DNA of 64,000 nt from contig MU867063.1 in NCBI GenBank assembly GCA_033725935.1, positions 987,694-1,051,693 on the forward strand. The letters run 5' to 3'. Origin of the DNA: Cladorrhinum sp. PSN259. Its lineage: Eukaryota; Ascomycota; Sordariomycetes; Sordariales; Podosporaceae. The translations under genes and the position numbers were made by a program. The notes under the pieces are model-generated. The model searched no databases, was not told the DNA's origin, and saw only the letters and a list, made by a program, of their open reading frames with translations. Shown here piece after piece: positions 52,703 through 63,351 of the stretch; within the stretch, counting starts at the first letter, position 1, and each line of letters starts with the position of its first letter.

Positions 52703-53761
52703 ATGTCAACCCCAAAATTCAACTCAAAATCACCAACAATCAAGCGCATCCGTATGTTTCTCCACACAAACAACCCTTCCCAATTTCCAACCCCGCTTAC
52801 CTAACCTTGTGACCACACCCCCACAGTCCGAGAATCCCACGAACTCTCCTCATCCCCCTCCCCAGACCTCCACGCGGTGCCCCTCGAGACAGACCTCTTC
52901 GAGTGGCACTTCACCCTCCGGGGCCCGCCAAATTCCCCGTTCGAGAACGGCATCTACCACGGCCGCATAGTCCTCCCGCCCACCTACCCCCTGCGTCCCC
53001 CCTCATTCAGGTTCTTGACCCCCTCGGGGCGCTTCGAAGTCAACCGCGAAATCTGCCTCTCAATCTCTGGCCACCACGAGGAAACATGGCAGCCCGCCTG
53101 GGGAGTCCGCACCGCCCTCGTGGCGCTGCGCAGCTTCATGGAGACGGACGTGAAGGGTCAGCTTGGCGGGTTAGAGTCTAGCGAGTCCGTTAGGAAACGC
53201 CTTGCCTCGGAGTCGAGGAGTTGGACCTGCCCCGGCGGCTGCAACTGTGGGAAATCCAACGAGGCGATTATGAAGGAGTGCGAGGAGGCTTGTGCTGCTG
53301 CCGGTGAAGGGGGTTCTTCTTCTGGGAGAAAGGAGGAGGAGAAAGTTCCCGAGGAGCTGAAGATGGGTTGGAGGGATGAGATGGGTCAACAACAACAACA
53401 ACAACAACAGGGGAAGAATAAAGAGGCTGAGGAGGAGAGTGATAGGCTGGCGGAAGGGTTCGTGCAGACTGGGAATCCCCCTCCGGCAGTGACGAGGGCA
53501 GGAGGAGCTGGAGAGGCAAGTTCTTCGGCTGGAGCGGCGGCTGTAATACCGCAGGCTGCGGCGCCAAGTGGAGGGTCATCACAGATGCAAAACAGGCCGG
53601 TGCAGGTGCAAGCGCAGGTGGCGGCGGCACATCAGCAACAACCACGACTACTGCAGGTCCAGAGGAGGAGGGTTTCCAATGATGATGTTTGGCTTGATCG
53701 CGTGATTATTGCTGTGGCAGTGCTGTTAGCTGCTGCGGTTGCGAAGGTAGTATTGGTATGA
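52703..53761 (+). CDS. UBC6: tail-anchored ubiquitin-conjugating enzyme E2, Ubc6/UBE2J type (327 aa)
   Basis: Exons 52703-52751 and 52827-53761, with a 75-nt GT-AG intron after only 16 codons; splicing joins TIKRI to LRESHEL, the usual Ubc6 start of the fold. The E2 core has ENGIYHGRIVLPPTYPLRPP, the divergent active-site segment REICLSISGHHEETWQPAW with catalytic Cys93 and, as in Ubc6, no HPN tripeptide in the usual place. A Gln/Glu/Ala-rich linker of about 150 residues leads to a single C-terminal membrane anchor (RVIIAVAVLLAAAVAKVVLV), so the catalytic domain faces the cytosol at the ER. Ubc6 primes ERAD substrates for Doa10. The fold and anchor make the call firm. Confidence 0.95.
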
Positions 53762-54462
53762 TATATCTGGATCACTAGGATATATATATGTCTATTTCTT
53801 TTTATTTTCGATGCATCGAGATTGGAGGCGTTTAACAAATGGAGGGCACTGGTTTGTTTGTACGGCGTGTTGGGCGTTTTGGTACCCTAGTAGACTGCAC
53901 CGCCAAAGACATTTATTTGAATCGGATGCTGTTTCTACGGTGCATAACAAAACTGTTGTTTCAGCAGATATTGGATTTAATGCTGCCATTTTATACAATG
54001 AAAAGAGCTAACTAGATGCCCTTGAGGTGGTAACTCAACTCGACTCAACTGATTACCCCTTAAGAGCTCAACTTTTTCAAGAAAATAAAAGCGTGGGAAT
54101 AAAACTCGCTCGCCGCTGTACTTCCCAAGTAGATTCAATTTAACTATATATTCGAGGACTTCGAACCTCGCCTATCTGGCCTATACCGAAACTCCTTTAA
54201 AAAATGAATGAACCCCAAATCTTGTTACCTCCTTTGCCCATTAAAACAAAACCCAAGCGTCGCGTGGAGTATAAAACAACTGCACGTAGCCAAATAGCAC
54301 GCGCCAGTGTGAAATAATGCTGATAAATATGAAACAGGTTAGAAAAAGATATCACCGCTTCGCTTCCCTGTCAAACAAAACTCCGTATCCTATTCCAGTC
54401 CGGAAAGCAAACGCCATGATTGAACCATTCGAGATTGATGCCCACCTCCAATCACCTGAACC
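53762..54462. other. convergent 3' spacer, 0.7 kb
   Basis: Between UBC6 (+) and DUG3 (-) stop codons. A B-box-like string near 54160-54175 on the minus strand has no matching A box, so no tRNA is called. Probably 3' UTRs. Confidence 0.5.
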
Positions 54463-56217
54463 TTACCGCAATGCCAGTTCCGGAAACATCCGCGCGATCT
54501 TGTCTGGGTTTCCGAATTCTGTGCGGGTAGGTTCAGGGGTGATAGGACTTGCATCCATATATGGATTTAGGATAGCAGCATGGTTGCCTGCGTCCACGGC
54601 ACTCAGGGAAGCGCGTTTCTTCTTGATGTTGCCCTGGGAGGGCGGTTGTTGGGTCGTTGACCGTCCTGTAATGATGGGGGAGAGTACGGATGATGATGAT
54701 GATGCTGCTCCTGCTGCTGCTGTTGATGATGATGATGATGATGATGAAGCTGATGGGCCAGATGGTGTTTGGCTTGTGAACGCCGATTCGGCATGAGACA
54801 GAGGGGTGCGGATCCGTGGGACTGTGGAGCTGGATGCGGTCTCTGATGGGCCCCGAGGTCGGCTCACACTAAAGGGAATGGTCGGGACTGCTGGCCCAAG
54901 GAGGCGTTTAGGGTTGTGGTGCGGATCTAGGACTTCTGCATGTAATACGGAAGATGGGATTGCTGGGACGGATTGGGGAAGAGCATTGGTAGAAATACCA
55001 GCTCGGGTTTTCTCATTTGCAGAGAGACCCTTTGCACGAACAAATGCAGCGGAGCGACGGTGGTGTGGATTCCTGTCATAATACTTGTCCAAGATGGGGT
55101 GTACCATGACAGTTTGGTTATGAATTGTGAGGATTGAGTTGGTTGGGACGTTGATCCAGTTTTCTAGAGACAAAAGGTCAGTTATGCTGAATCCGTTATC
55201 CTTTTTCCCGGCCGAAAAGATACCTCTCTCAAAAGTCAGGGGCTCACTGGCCACCAACACTACATCTGCCCCTTTGTCGCTTCTCTGCATCTGGTAGTCG
55301 CGCTTATCAGGAGTAGGAGCCCTTGTTTCCCAAAGCGTGCCGGAGGAATAATAAAGACTGGCAGCCTCATCGGACGCACTCCCAACATAGCGTGTGCAAA
55401 TCACGCTGTGGCCATCTGAAACGGCAAAGTTCAACAAACTTCTGGTGTCGACATTCTCGGAGTGGACTACGCTTTCGGGAATGTTGTCGATGAGTTCGTT
55501 GATTGCCGCAATCGTCTTGAGCATCGCCCTTCTCAGCACAGTTGGTCCAAACCCTCCCTCTGACTGGGAGCTGGGGTCGTAGCCCATGCGCTCCAGGGTG
55601 TCCAGGAACAATGCAAACGCCCACTCGCTATCGGTGCCGCCTGTTACACCAAGGTACCACTTATCGGCTAATCGTTCACCCAGACGCCTCTTGATCTGCT
55701 TCCACCCGCCAAGACCGCCATTGTGCATCCACATCAGACTTCCGTGTGTAAACGGGTGGCAGTTATCCTCGCTGAGCGAGCCCTCGGTGGTGGCGCGTAC
55801 ATGGGCGAAGATGAGGTGAGAGGCCGTCTTTGAGGCTAATCGCTCGAGGTTGGCGCAGTTCCAGGCCGGTGTGGTGGAGGTGAAAAGGCAGGGTGCTGGG
55901 CCCAACTTGGGGTCGGTGTAGAAGCCAATCCCGAATCCATCGGCGTTGTTCTGTCCGCGTCGGGTATCCTACAGTCGGGGAAGTTTATGTGAGTAATAAT
56001 TCCTTTGCCGAATTTCGCTCAATGGTTCGGGGGGTACTAACCAGTCGAAGTCGTGAGTCAAAGGACTGCTTGAGGATTGAGTGTGCTGGATCGAGTACGA
56101 GCTTCGAGAGCAGAATCTCGTCGCTTCCCTTGTAAACCTGAAGAGGGGTAAATCATGTTAGTGGTATGATTGCTTTCAGGAGACATTGGCGCATCGCCCT
56201 ACCAGAAACCGGCACAT
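54463..56217 (-). CDS. DUG3: class II glutamine amidotransferase, glutathione-degradation subunit Dug3 (538 aa)
   Basis: Exons 56217-56203 (15 nt, MCRFL), 56137-56042 and 55968-54463, with GT-AG introns of 65 and 73 nt and all phases consistent. Removal of the initiator Met exposes Cys2, the N-terminal nucleophile of class II amidotransferases. Other family motifs are DTRRGQNNADGFGIGFY, FAHVRATTEGSLSEDNCHPF, MWMHNGGLGG and GGTDSEWAFAL. In yeast Dug3 pairs with Dug2 to split glutathione, releasing glutamate, and Dug1 cuts Cys-Gly. The last 170 or so residues are a Ser/Ala/Pro-rich extension with a long Ser run, not needed for the fold and absent from the shorter yeast protein (357 aa). Confidence 0.95.
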
Positions 56218-57700
56218 GGTGGTTTATGTCGCAGTGGTGATTCTGGGAGGCGGTGCCCAAGACGGGGCGGACCGACGACGATTGGGCGATCTTGGTTGAA
56301 TTACTGGGCAATGACTGGAAGGGTGAAGGTCAACTACCGGCAGTAGAGTGGCTTTCTAGATCCTTTTCGGCAGGTGAACTGTTTGAGAGCGCAAATGTGT
56401 AACAAGACAGCTGCAAGTTTGCGCTTTGTGGTGAGTTTGTTGGGCCTATGAAGAGAGCGAAGAGACGCAGATGGGGACATTGAGAGCGCAGGCCCCCGGG
56501 CGGCAGGGCTGACGAAATCGGTCATTCTGATGGCGGAACTCATCTCACGATTTTAGCGCTATACCTAAACTCTGGGGTGCATGCTCAGGCAAACTGCCGT
56601 AACGGTGCTACCAGTGTGACTCTAGTGTTCTAGAAAAGCGGTAAAGGATGTTTTTTGGCTCCGCGTCTTGACATGCTGTCCTTTTTTCTGTGATGACTCT
56701 TGCGTCATTTTGATTTTGTGTCAATCTGAATCATCTTCATCTTGGGCAGATCCGGTCCCCTGTTATCGCCGTGGATTTGTCTCTCGAAACCTAACAGGGG
56801 TCCTGCATGGCAACTCAGTTATCGTCCTGCGTTATCGGGACCCTTCAGTGGGGTTTGTTCGCTGTCACCCACCCACTGGAACGGTCCAGCCCGACAAAAC
56901 GCATTCATTTCGCAAGAGCCTCCAATATGGCAACAAGGTGGATAGTAATTAGTTTTCTTTTGCTCGCCTTTTTCGAAATATCGACTTTTGTTCCCAATAT
57001 CCACATGGCAGACCAAGAATGTCAAATGGATGTGGTCTTGTGCCAATCCCTACCTACAATTTAATGCTTGAACGTTTGTTAGCGCGGTTCACGCCCAATT
57101 CACACTTTCCTATGCCTATTTCTCTTATTTATACGCCTGTTCAACTTCTGTTAATGCATTCCTAACTCCTTTCTACGCCTATTCAGCTTTTATTAATGCA
57201 TTCCTGACTTCTTTTTACGTATATTCACCTTCTGTTAATGCATTCCTGACTTTTTTCTATGCATATTGGATATCCCGACCTGTATAAGTATCTAATACCT
57301 TACGGTTTGCATCTTTGCTTGGCTTCCATACCTTGTTTCTGTTCTTGGTTTTATGGGGCATGTACCGAGCTAACAAAAGTTCAAGCATTAGATTGTACAA
57401 GATTGAGTTATTGTAAATACAACGATACCGTATTCTGAGTGGCAGAACCGGGTGAAAGAGGGGCGCCACATCGTCGTGGGGGGGAAGGGAGTCTTGGCAC
57501 ACAACCCCCGACCAGTGGAAACCGCGGGTAATCCTGTGAATGGGCATCTCTGACTGCCTGACACACGTACTACAATTATTTTGCAACCGTGCCCGACCTT
57601 CTGCCACACCCGACACTGAGAATTCATACACCCGCCACGGACATCGACACGTTCGCGGAAGTCGATGAAGGGTCGCTAGCATCCACGTACACCGGTCACG
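56218..57700. other. divergent intergenic region, 1.5 kb
   Basis: Upstream of DUG3 (-) and MGM1 (+). The main feature is a 42-bp tandem repeat at 57133-57267 (listed separately). A long minus ORF (57257-58342) is the antisense shadow of the start of MGM1. Confidence 0.5.
57133..57267. repeat. 42-bp tandem repeat, three full units plus partial
   Basis: Units at 57133-57174, 57175-57216 and 57217-57258 each contain an ACG(C/T)(C/A)T.TTCA.CTT start, the core TTAATGCATTCCT and a T-rich end; a partial unit follows to 57267, and a degenerate copy may precede from about 57113. Units differ by a handful of substitutions and have no indels. Each includes the palindrome ATGCAT. It lies 434-568 bp before the MGM1 ATG. 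Confidence 0.92.
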
Positions 57701-60528
57701 ATGAGCGCCCAGCTCCGTGCAGCTGGGGCGATTGCCCCCCTCGCCCGGCGCGTTACTCTCAGGGCTGTCCGCCAGTTCCATCAACTGCCGACCGGCGGCA
57801 TCCAGAGAGCCGAGCTTGCTGCAAGAGGCTTCCGCCGGTCTGCCCAGTTCCCCGCCCAGCTCTACCACAATGCCGTTATAGTTCGAAATGCCTCGTTCGT
57901 CCGTCTCCTGCCCAAGCTCGCCGTCAAGTTCATCAGGATCCCCGCCCTCTTCGGTGGCCTGATGCTGGGTGTTGCAGGGTGGGTACAGTACCAGGCCATC
58001 CAGCTCGGTAATTCTGCACAGGAGATGTATGGGAATGTGAGAGACACCTTTACGAGCACCGCTTCGGGGCTTTGGGTAGGTGTGGTGGATATAGCAGATC
58101 AAACAAAACGAGGTTGGAAGAACACAAAGGACCAAATCGAGATGCCCGAATGGTTGGATAAGATCATGAAAGGAGAAGGACTGGCTGGGGAATCCTCGGG
58201 CGGCTCTGGTGGGCCGGAACCACCAAAACAGAGCAGGTCTGCCGCAGCTGTGGCTGCTGGAGCTTCCGCTGCTGCTTATGGCTACGACTCTTCTGACGAG
58301 GAGGATAACCGGAGCCCTGATGAGGTTATCAAGGATGACCAAATGATGTACATCACCAAGAAGATGATCGAGATCCGAAACCTTCTCCAGCAGGTCGGCC
58401 AGTCCGCTAGTGTTACTCTGCCTTCCATCGTGGTTATCGGTTCTCAGTCGTCAGGCAAGAGTTCGGTGCTGGAGGCCATTGTGGGCCATGAGTTTCTGCC
58501 CAAGGGAAGCAACATGATTACTCGCCGGCCGATTGAGCTCACCCTTGTGAACGATCCCCAAGCGCGAGTCGACTACGGCGAGTTTCCCGATCTTGGTCTC
58601 AACAAGGTCACGGATTTCTCCATGATTCAAAAGACTTTGACTGAACTCAACCAATCTGTTTCCGAAGATGAGTGTGTTTCTGACGACCCTATTCGGCTCA
58701 CCATTCACTCTCCGCGGATTCCAGACTTGTCCCTGATTGATCTTCCCGGATACATCCAGGTTGCTGGCCGGAACCAGCCCCGGGAACTCAAGCGCAAGAT
58801 CTCTGAGCTTTGCGACAAATACATCAGGGGCCCTAATATTATCCTGGCTATTTCCGCCGCCGACACGGATTTGGCCAACTCCACCGCTCTGCAGGCAAGC
58901 CGCAGAGTCGACCCCAGAGGAGAGCGGACAATTGGAGTCATCACGAAGATGGATCTGGTTGATCCAGAGAAGGGCACCGACATTCTCAACGACAAACAGT
59001 ATCCCCTGCGGTTGGGTTATGTTGGTGTCATCACCAAATTGCCTACTCAGACCGGTGGTCTCTTTAGGAGGGAGTCCACCAATCTTTTAGCAGGCATCAC
59101 TCGAAATGAGAAAGCCTATTTCAGCACCCACCCTTCTCAGTTCGGCCCTGAATCAGGCGTGAGCACCGGCACGATGACCTTGAGGAAGAAGTTGATGCAG
59201 GTTTTGGAGCAACAAATGTCCTCCAAATTATCCGAGACGACTGATGCCATTGTCCGTGAGCTTGAAGAGACTACGTATCAGTTTAAAGTTCAGTACAATG
59301 AGCAGCCCATGAGCGCCGAGTCGTACCTGGCCGCCAGCTTGGATGACTTCAAGCACCAGTTCCACAGTTTTGCCAACTCCTTCGGCCGTGCCCAGTTGGC
59401 CGAGCTGCTAAAGGATGCCCTAGACCAGAAGGTCCTTGACCAGCTTGCAGCCAGGTATTGGAACAAGCCAATCGACGATCTCTCCCCTGCTCCCTATCAG
59501 GCCGATAACCTCGAGGATCTCCCCAAGGCTGAGCCCAATTCGCCCTATTGGCATCGTCAGCTTGACGCTGCATGCTCTGGACTCACCCGCCTCGGGGTTG
59601 GCCGCCTTGCATCAAACGTTGCTTCATCAGCTGTCCAGGCCAACATCGATAAACTGCTCGACAAGTCTTCGTTCGCCAAACACCCCTCAGCCCGCAAGAT
59701 CGTAAGCGAAGCTGCTGCCACCGTCCTCGCGGACCGCTCTTACGCCACCAGCGATGGAATCGAGATATCTCTTAAGCCGTACAAGTTCGATCCCGATATC
59801 CAGCCTAATGAGTGGGACAAAGGTCGTGAGCACGTTGTTGGCGTGCTCCAGTCCGAGCTTGAGCAATGCCAGACCGCTCTTAAGAGCCTGGAGAACTCTG
59901 TCGGTGGCAGGAAAAAGCTCAAGGAAGTCATGACATTTGTTGAGAAGGCCAGAAAGGGTGATATCGTCATTGAAGGTGATCATCCCAGCGGAGCAGGCGG
60001 TTTCAGCGCCGCCCTATTGACAAGAGGTAAATAAAATCCCCACAGATCATCAGTTTGTTCCATACTAACAAACCTTTCCGAAAAGGCCGAGAAGCAGTCT
60101 TCCTTCGGGACCGCACCGACATTATCAACATGCGCATCCTGGCCGCCAAGTCTCGCAAGTGCAAGTCCCTTGAGAACAAATACTACTGCCCAGAGGTGTT
60201 CCTCGACGCCGTGGCCACCAAGCTCACTCAAACCGCGGTGCTGTTCCTTCACGTCGAGATGCTTCACGACTTTTACCAGAGGTTTCCCAGAGAGGTAGAA
60301 TCCAAGCTGAACGAGCACATGTCTGGTGGCGGGCTGGAGAGGTTCGCGAGAGAGGATGCCAAGGTTAGGAGGCACTTAGATTTAATCCAGAGGAAGGAGC
60401 TCTTGGAGTTGGTGTTGAACAAAATTCAGGATTTGAATCGGTTGAGTGGAAACTCTACAAGGGGAAAGGGCGAGACCGACTATGTCAAGAAGAGAGGCGG
60501 GTCTGCTGGGAGAAGGTTCATTTTCTAA
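57701..60528 (+). CDS. MGM1: mitochondrial inner-membrane fusion dynamin Mgm1/OPA1 (922 aa)
   Basis: Exons 57701-60026 and 60086-60528, with a 59-nt GT-AG intron; splicing joins LLTRG to REAVFLRDR. An Arg-rich presequence (MSAQLRAAGAIAPLARRVTL) precedes a membrane segment near 85-103 (FGGLMLGVAGWV). A weakly hydrophobic Ala-rich stretch at about 178-195 (AAAVAAGASAAAYGY) is a candidate rhomboid cleavage region for making the short form. The dynamin GTPase domain is intact: G1 GSQSSGKS at 247-254, G3 DLPG at 347-350 and G4 TKMD at 415-418. The stalk and C-terminal GED-like region follow (FLHVEMLHDFYQRFP in exon 2). It fuses inner membranes and maintains cristae. Length matches fungal Mgm1 (about 900 aa). 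Confidence 0.97.
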
Positions 60529-61442
60529 AAAAAAACAAAGGACATGTGGAGTGAACACAAATATGCATGCCCAGGAGAAGAGGTGGGGGGGACGTGATGA
60601 GGGTTGAATGGGTTGCATAGCTTGGGAAATGTTATGGCTGGCGTTTTCTTTTTCTTTTTGTTTATGTATGCTGGTTGGTCGGTCGGCTGGTTTTGGCGTG
60701 AAAAGAAATGGTGTTATATATCTGGCAGGCAGGTGGCGGTGGATTCTTATCTTTTTTTCTATATGTCTATTAGGCGTGGTTTCCCTTATTCTTTTTCGAA
60801 TGAAAACACATACACCTCTTTTGAGTTTTACGAAGACATGGTTTACGCAAGGTTAAGCACCCCCCCCCTCTCCCCGCTTTTCCATACGTGGTAGTCTATA
60901 TCCAGCAAACCGGTTTTACGGGAGAGGCTCAACCTTTTGATGAGATTGGCCCTTGATGGTTGCGGACCGAATCTCAGTTATTTATATATATACCTATTGC
61001 TTGAAAGATAACCTAGCTCTGTAGATCAAAAAGGGTCCGCATTCGATTTGTGACTTGATTGATGGTACATGATTACATGATACAAAAGTTCAGAAACATA
61101 GGAAATAAGTTTTACTTGGAGGTAAAAACGAGAATCCCCTTTCGAAGAGCTAGGAATCCCCCCCATTCATTAATGGGCATAGGGCGATAAGACAACCAAA
61201 AAAAAAATAGAAAACAGAAAAAAAGATGCCTGTCCAATCCCATCCATAAACCACCCAAGCCAAGTGTGTGTGTATTTATATGTGCGCAGGTGGTGTGTAA
61301 GTCTGAATTTGTGTGTTGTCGTTCCTAGTCCAATAAACGCCAGTCGCTGTATGTGTGTAGCTAACAAAACAAAAGAAGAAAAAAAGAAGAAAAAAAAGGA
61401 ACTCCCTTTCTTTATTCCACCCCGTCTCAGATCCCAAAGTAG

Positions 61443-61495
<53 letters not shown>

Positions 61496-61978
61496 GTGTA
61501 TGTGTTGGTGAAGAAGCTGGTAAAGTAAACCGAGAATGGAGTTCGTTCTTCGGTCCGTATCTCTGGGCGGTGCGGCTTCAGGTAGCTGCTGTTCTCTTCG
61601 TAAAAAACATGAAAAAGAAAGTCCGCTTCTAAATCCCATTTGCCCGAGTTTCCTTTCTTCTTCCAACTCATAAAAATGGTGACCATGATATTCGATTGGT
61701 CCCTTAAAACTGTGCAGCGTTTATCCATCTGCCTTTCTTAGCTCTCGGTTCTCGAACCTCCGTATCCCCATGCTTTCATTGATGGAGAGGTTCTCTCCCA
61801 CCCACCCATCCATCTATGGCCTGTGGAGGGAATTATTACTTATTCCTCACCAAGCTATACGCAAAGCCGTGCGGACATTGCGAGTTTGCTTTGGTACTTA
61901 ATCCATTTCACGTACACCTTGGCCAATTGATGCTTTTACCGGGTGCGTCTCGCATATCCTCGCTATTGGGAATCGTGT
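60529..61978. other. convergent 3' region, 1.45 kb
   Basis: Between MGM1 (+) and ICE2 (-) stop codons. It contains T-rich runs near 60640-60665 and the CT/GT microsatellite listed separately. ORFs in this stretch come from simple sequence and are not credible. Confidence 0.5.
61448..61495. repeat. compound microsatellite (CT)18(GT)5
   Basis: Perfect CT dinucleotides from 61449 to 61484 run directly into GT dinucleotides from 61485 to 61494. It sits 3' of ICE2 and MGM1. Confidence 0.95.
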
Positions 61979-63351
61979 TTAGTCAGTCTTCCAGTGAGTC
62001 CCGCCATCTCCATCTCCACCAAGATATAATTCAACAGCATAGAGCCCCATAGTTGCTGCCATATTTATCCATCGCCATGTGTTGCCACCAGCATCTCCCG
62101 CCCGCAGAGTCCACCCGACATCGTCACCATTGCTCTCGACGGTGAAGTGTTGCAGTAATAAGCTTGTATATACTGCAATCAGCATTGACGGTGAAAACCA
62201 GCTGAGAAAGCCGATAAGCCTATTAGCATTTTCGCTGTCCTCAAATGCACTTCCTTCCATGATTGCCTGCGCCCCTGCTTCCCGAATGGCCGGGATGATT
62301 CTTGTGGCACAGTAGAAGACGATGATCCGGTAAGTCAATGATATTATCACGCTAGGAGTGATGGTTTGGAAAGCCGCATATAGAAAGCCGAATGATGAAC
62401 TGACGGCCGAGGGAAGGTTGCTCAGCATATGAAGAAGCGTCGAGTACGAGGCCATGAGAACCGGGGGGAGAGGCGGGAATTCAGGTTGCGATGCTGCGGC
62501 AGCCTCTGCAGCGGCTGCGGCCTCGGGAGAAGGCTGATAATCGGTAAATATTTGGTAAACGCAGAGAACAGCGTAGGCGAAGAGCAGAGAAGATTCGACC
62601 GGGTTTCCTCGGCCGCTGGCGATTCCGAATGCGCAGAGGAAGAAAGCCGAGGTCATGGCAACGCCAATAATGGTAGCGTCCAGGTTACCGATCTGGGGGA
62701 AGCAAATAACTCGCCAGAGGAAGTACACGGCGCTGGAAATTATGGATCCGGAGAGTACCAGGAGTATGATCTATACAGGTAATGTTAGAGACGAGGTACA
62801 GCAGAATGGACGGAAAACGATGTACATACCACCCAGGTGTCACTCCTTCCACGATTGACTAGCCATCTTGTTATTTGACCAGCAGTCTGGATGACCAACA
62901 AGCTGCAGAAACCCTCGAGAAGCTGAAATACAGGGCTCGAGTAGCTCAATGTGTTGTCCCAGGCGCCAAGGGCCACAGTCTCGACAAAACCGTCATGGCC
63001 CCAAAACCATTCCCTCCAGGTCTTGTGGTTCTGCCCTGTTACGTGAGTGTAGGTGCGCGAAACCCAGCCCGCTTCTTCAACATCGACAGAAAAACGATCC
63101 AGTGCCCAGATAAGCAGCGCGGGGATAACGATCCACTGCGACAGACCAACCATACTCTTGAAGAGCCATCGTACTCGGGATTTCGGTGGGGTGATGAGCT
63201 TGCTGGTGCTGTAGAAGACGTAGAAGAGGAATAATGATAATGAGTAGGCCAAGCCAGTATCACGGCCACCGACATCGAAGGCGATTGGTATTGAGAGCAC
63301 AATGCTTAGTAAAAAGATGGCGCTCGAGAAAGCGCTGAATAACCACACCAT
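61979..63351 (-). CDS. ICE2: ER multi-pass membrane protein ICE2 (437 aa)
   Basis: Exons 63351-62830 and 62770-61979, with a 59-nt GT-AG intron in phase 0; splicing joins RGRSDTWV to IILLVLSGSI. The protein is strongly hydrophobic with about ten candidate membrane segments, starting MVWLFSAFSSAIFLLSIVLS and including FLFYVFYSTSKL and the charged break PPKSRVRWLFKS typical of the ICE2 family. Yeast Ice2 promotes ER membrane growth by restraining the Nem1-Spo7 lipin phosphatase, helps cortical ER inheritance and affects lipid droplets. There are no catalytic motifs, as expected. A short poly-Ala/Glu loop near 245-260 is a fungal-specific insertion. Family recognition is from overall pattern and is fairly firm. 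Confidence 0.85.

Noticed and set aside
54155..54180. B-box-like GAGGTTCGAAGTCC on the minus strand, suggesting a tRNA
   Set aside because: The T-loop would be 8 nt, and no A box, anticodon arm or acceptor stem can be found at the right distance.
57257..58342. A 361-codon minus-strand ORF upstream of and antisense to MGM1
   Set aside because: It overlaps the well-supported MGM1 coding start, has no domain, and its composition is that of an antisense shadow.
61276..61728. Minus ORF of 150 codons with Arg-Glu repeats
   Set aside because: It is translated from the CT/GT microsatellite and lies in a 3' spacer.
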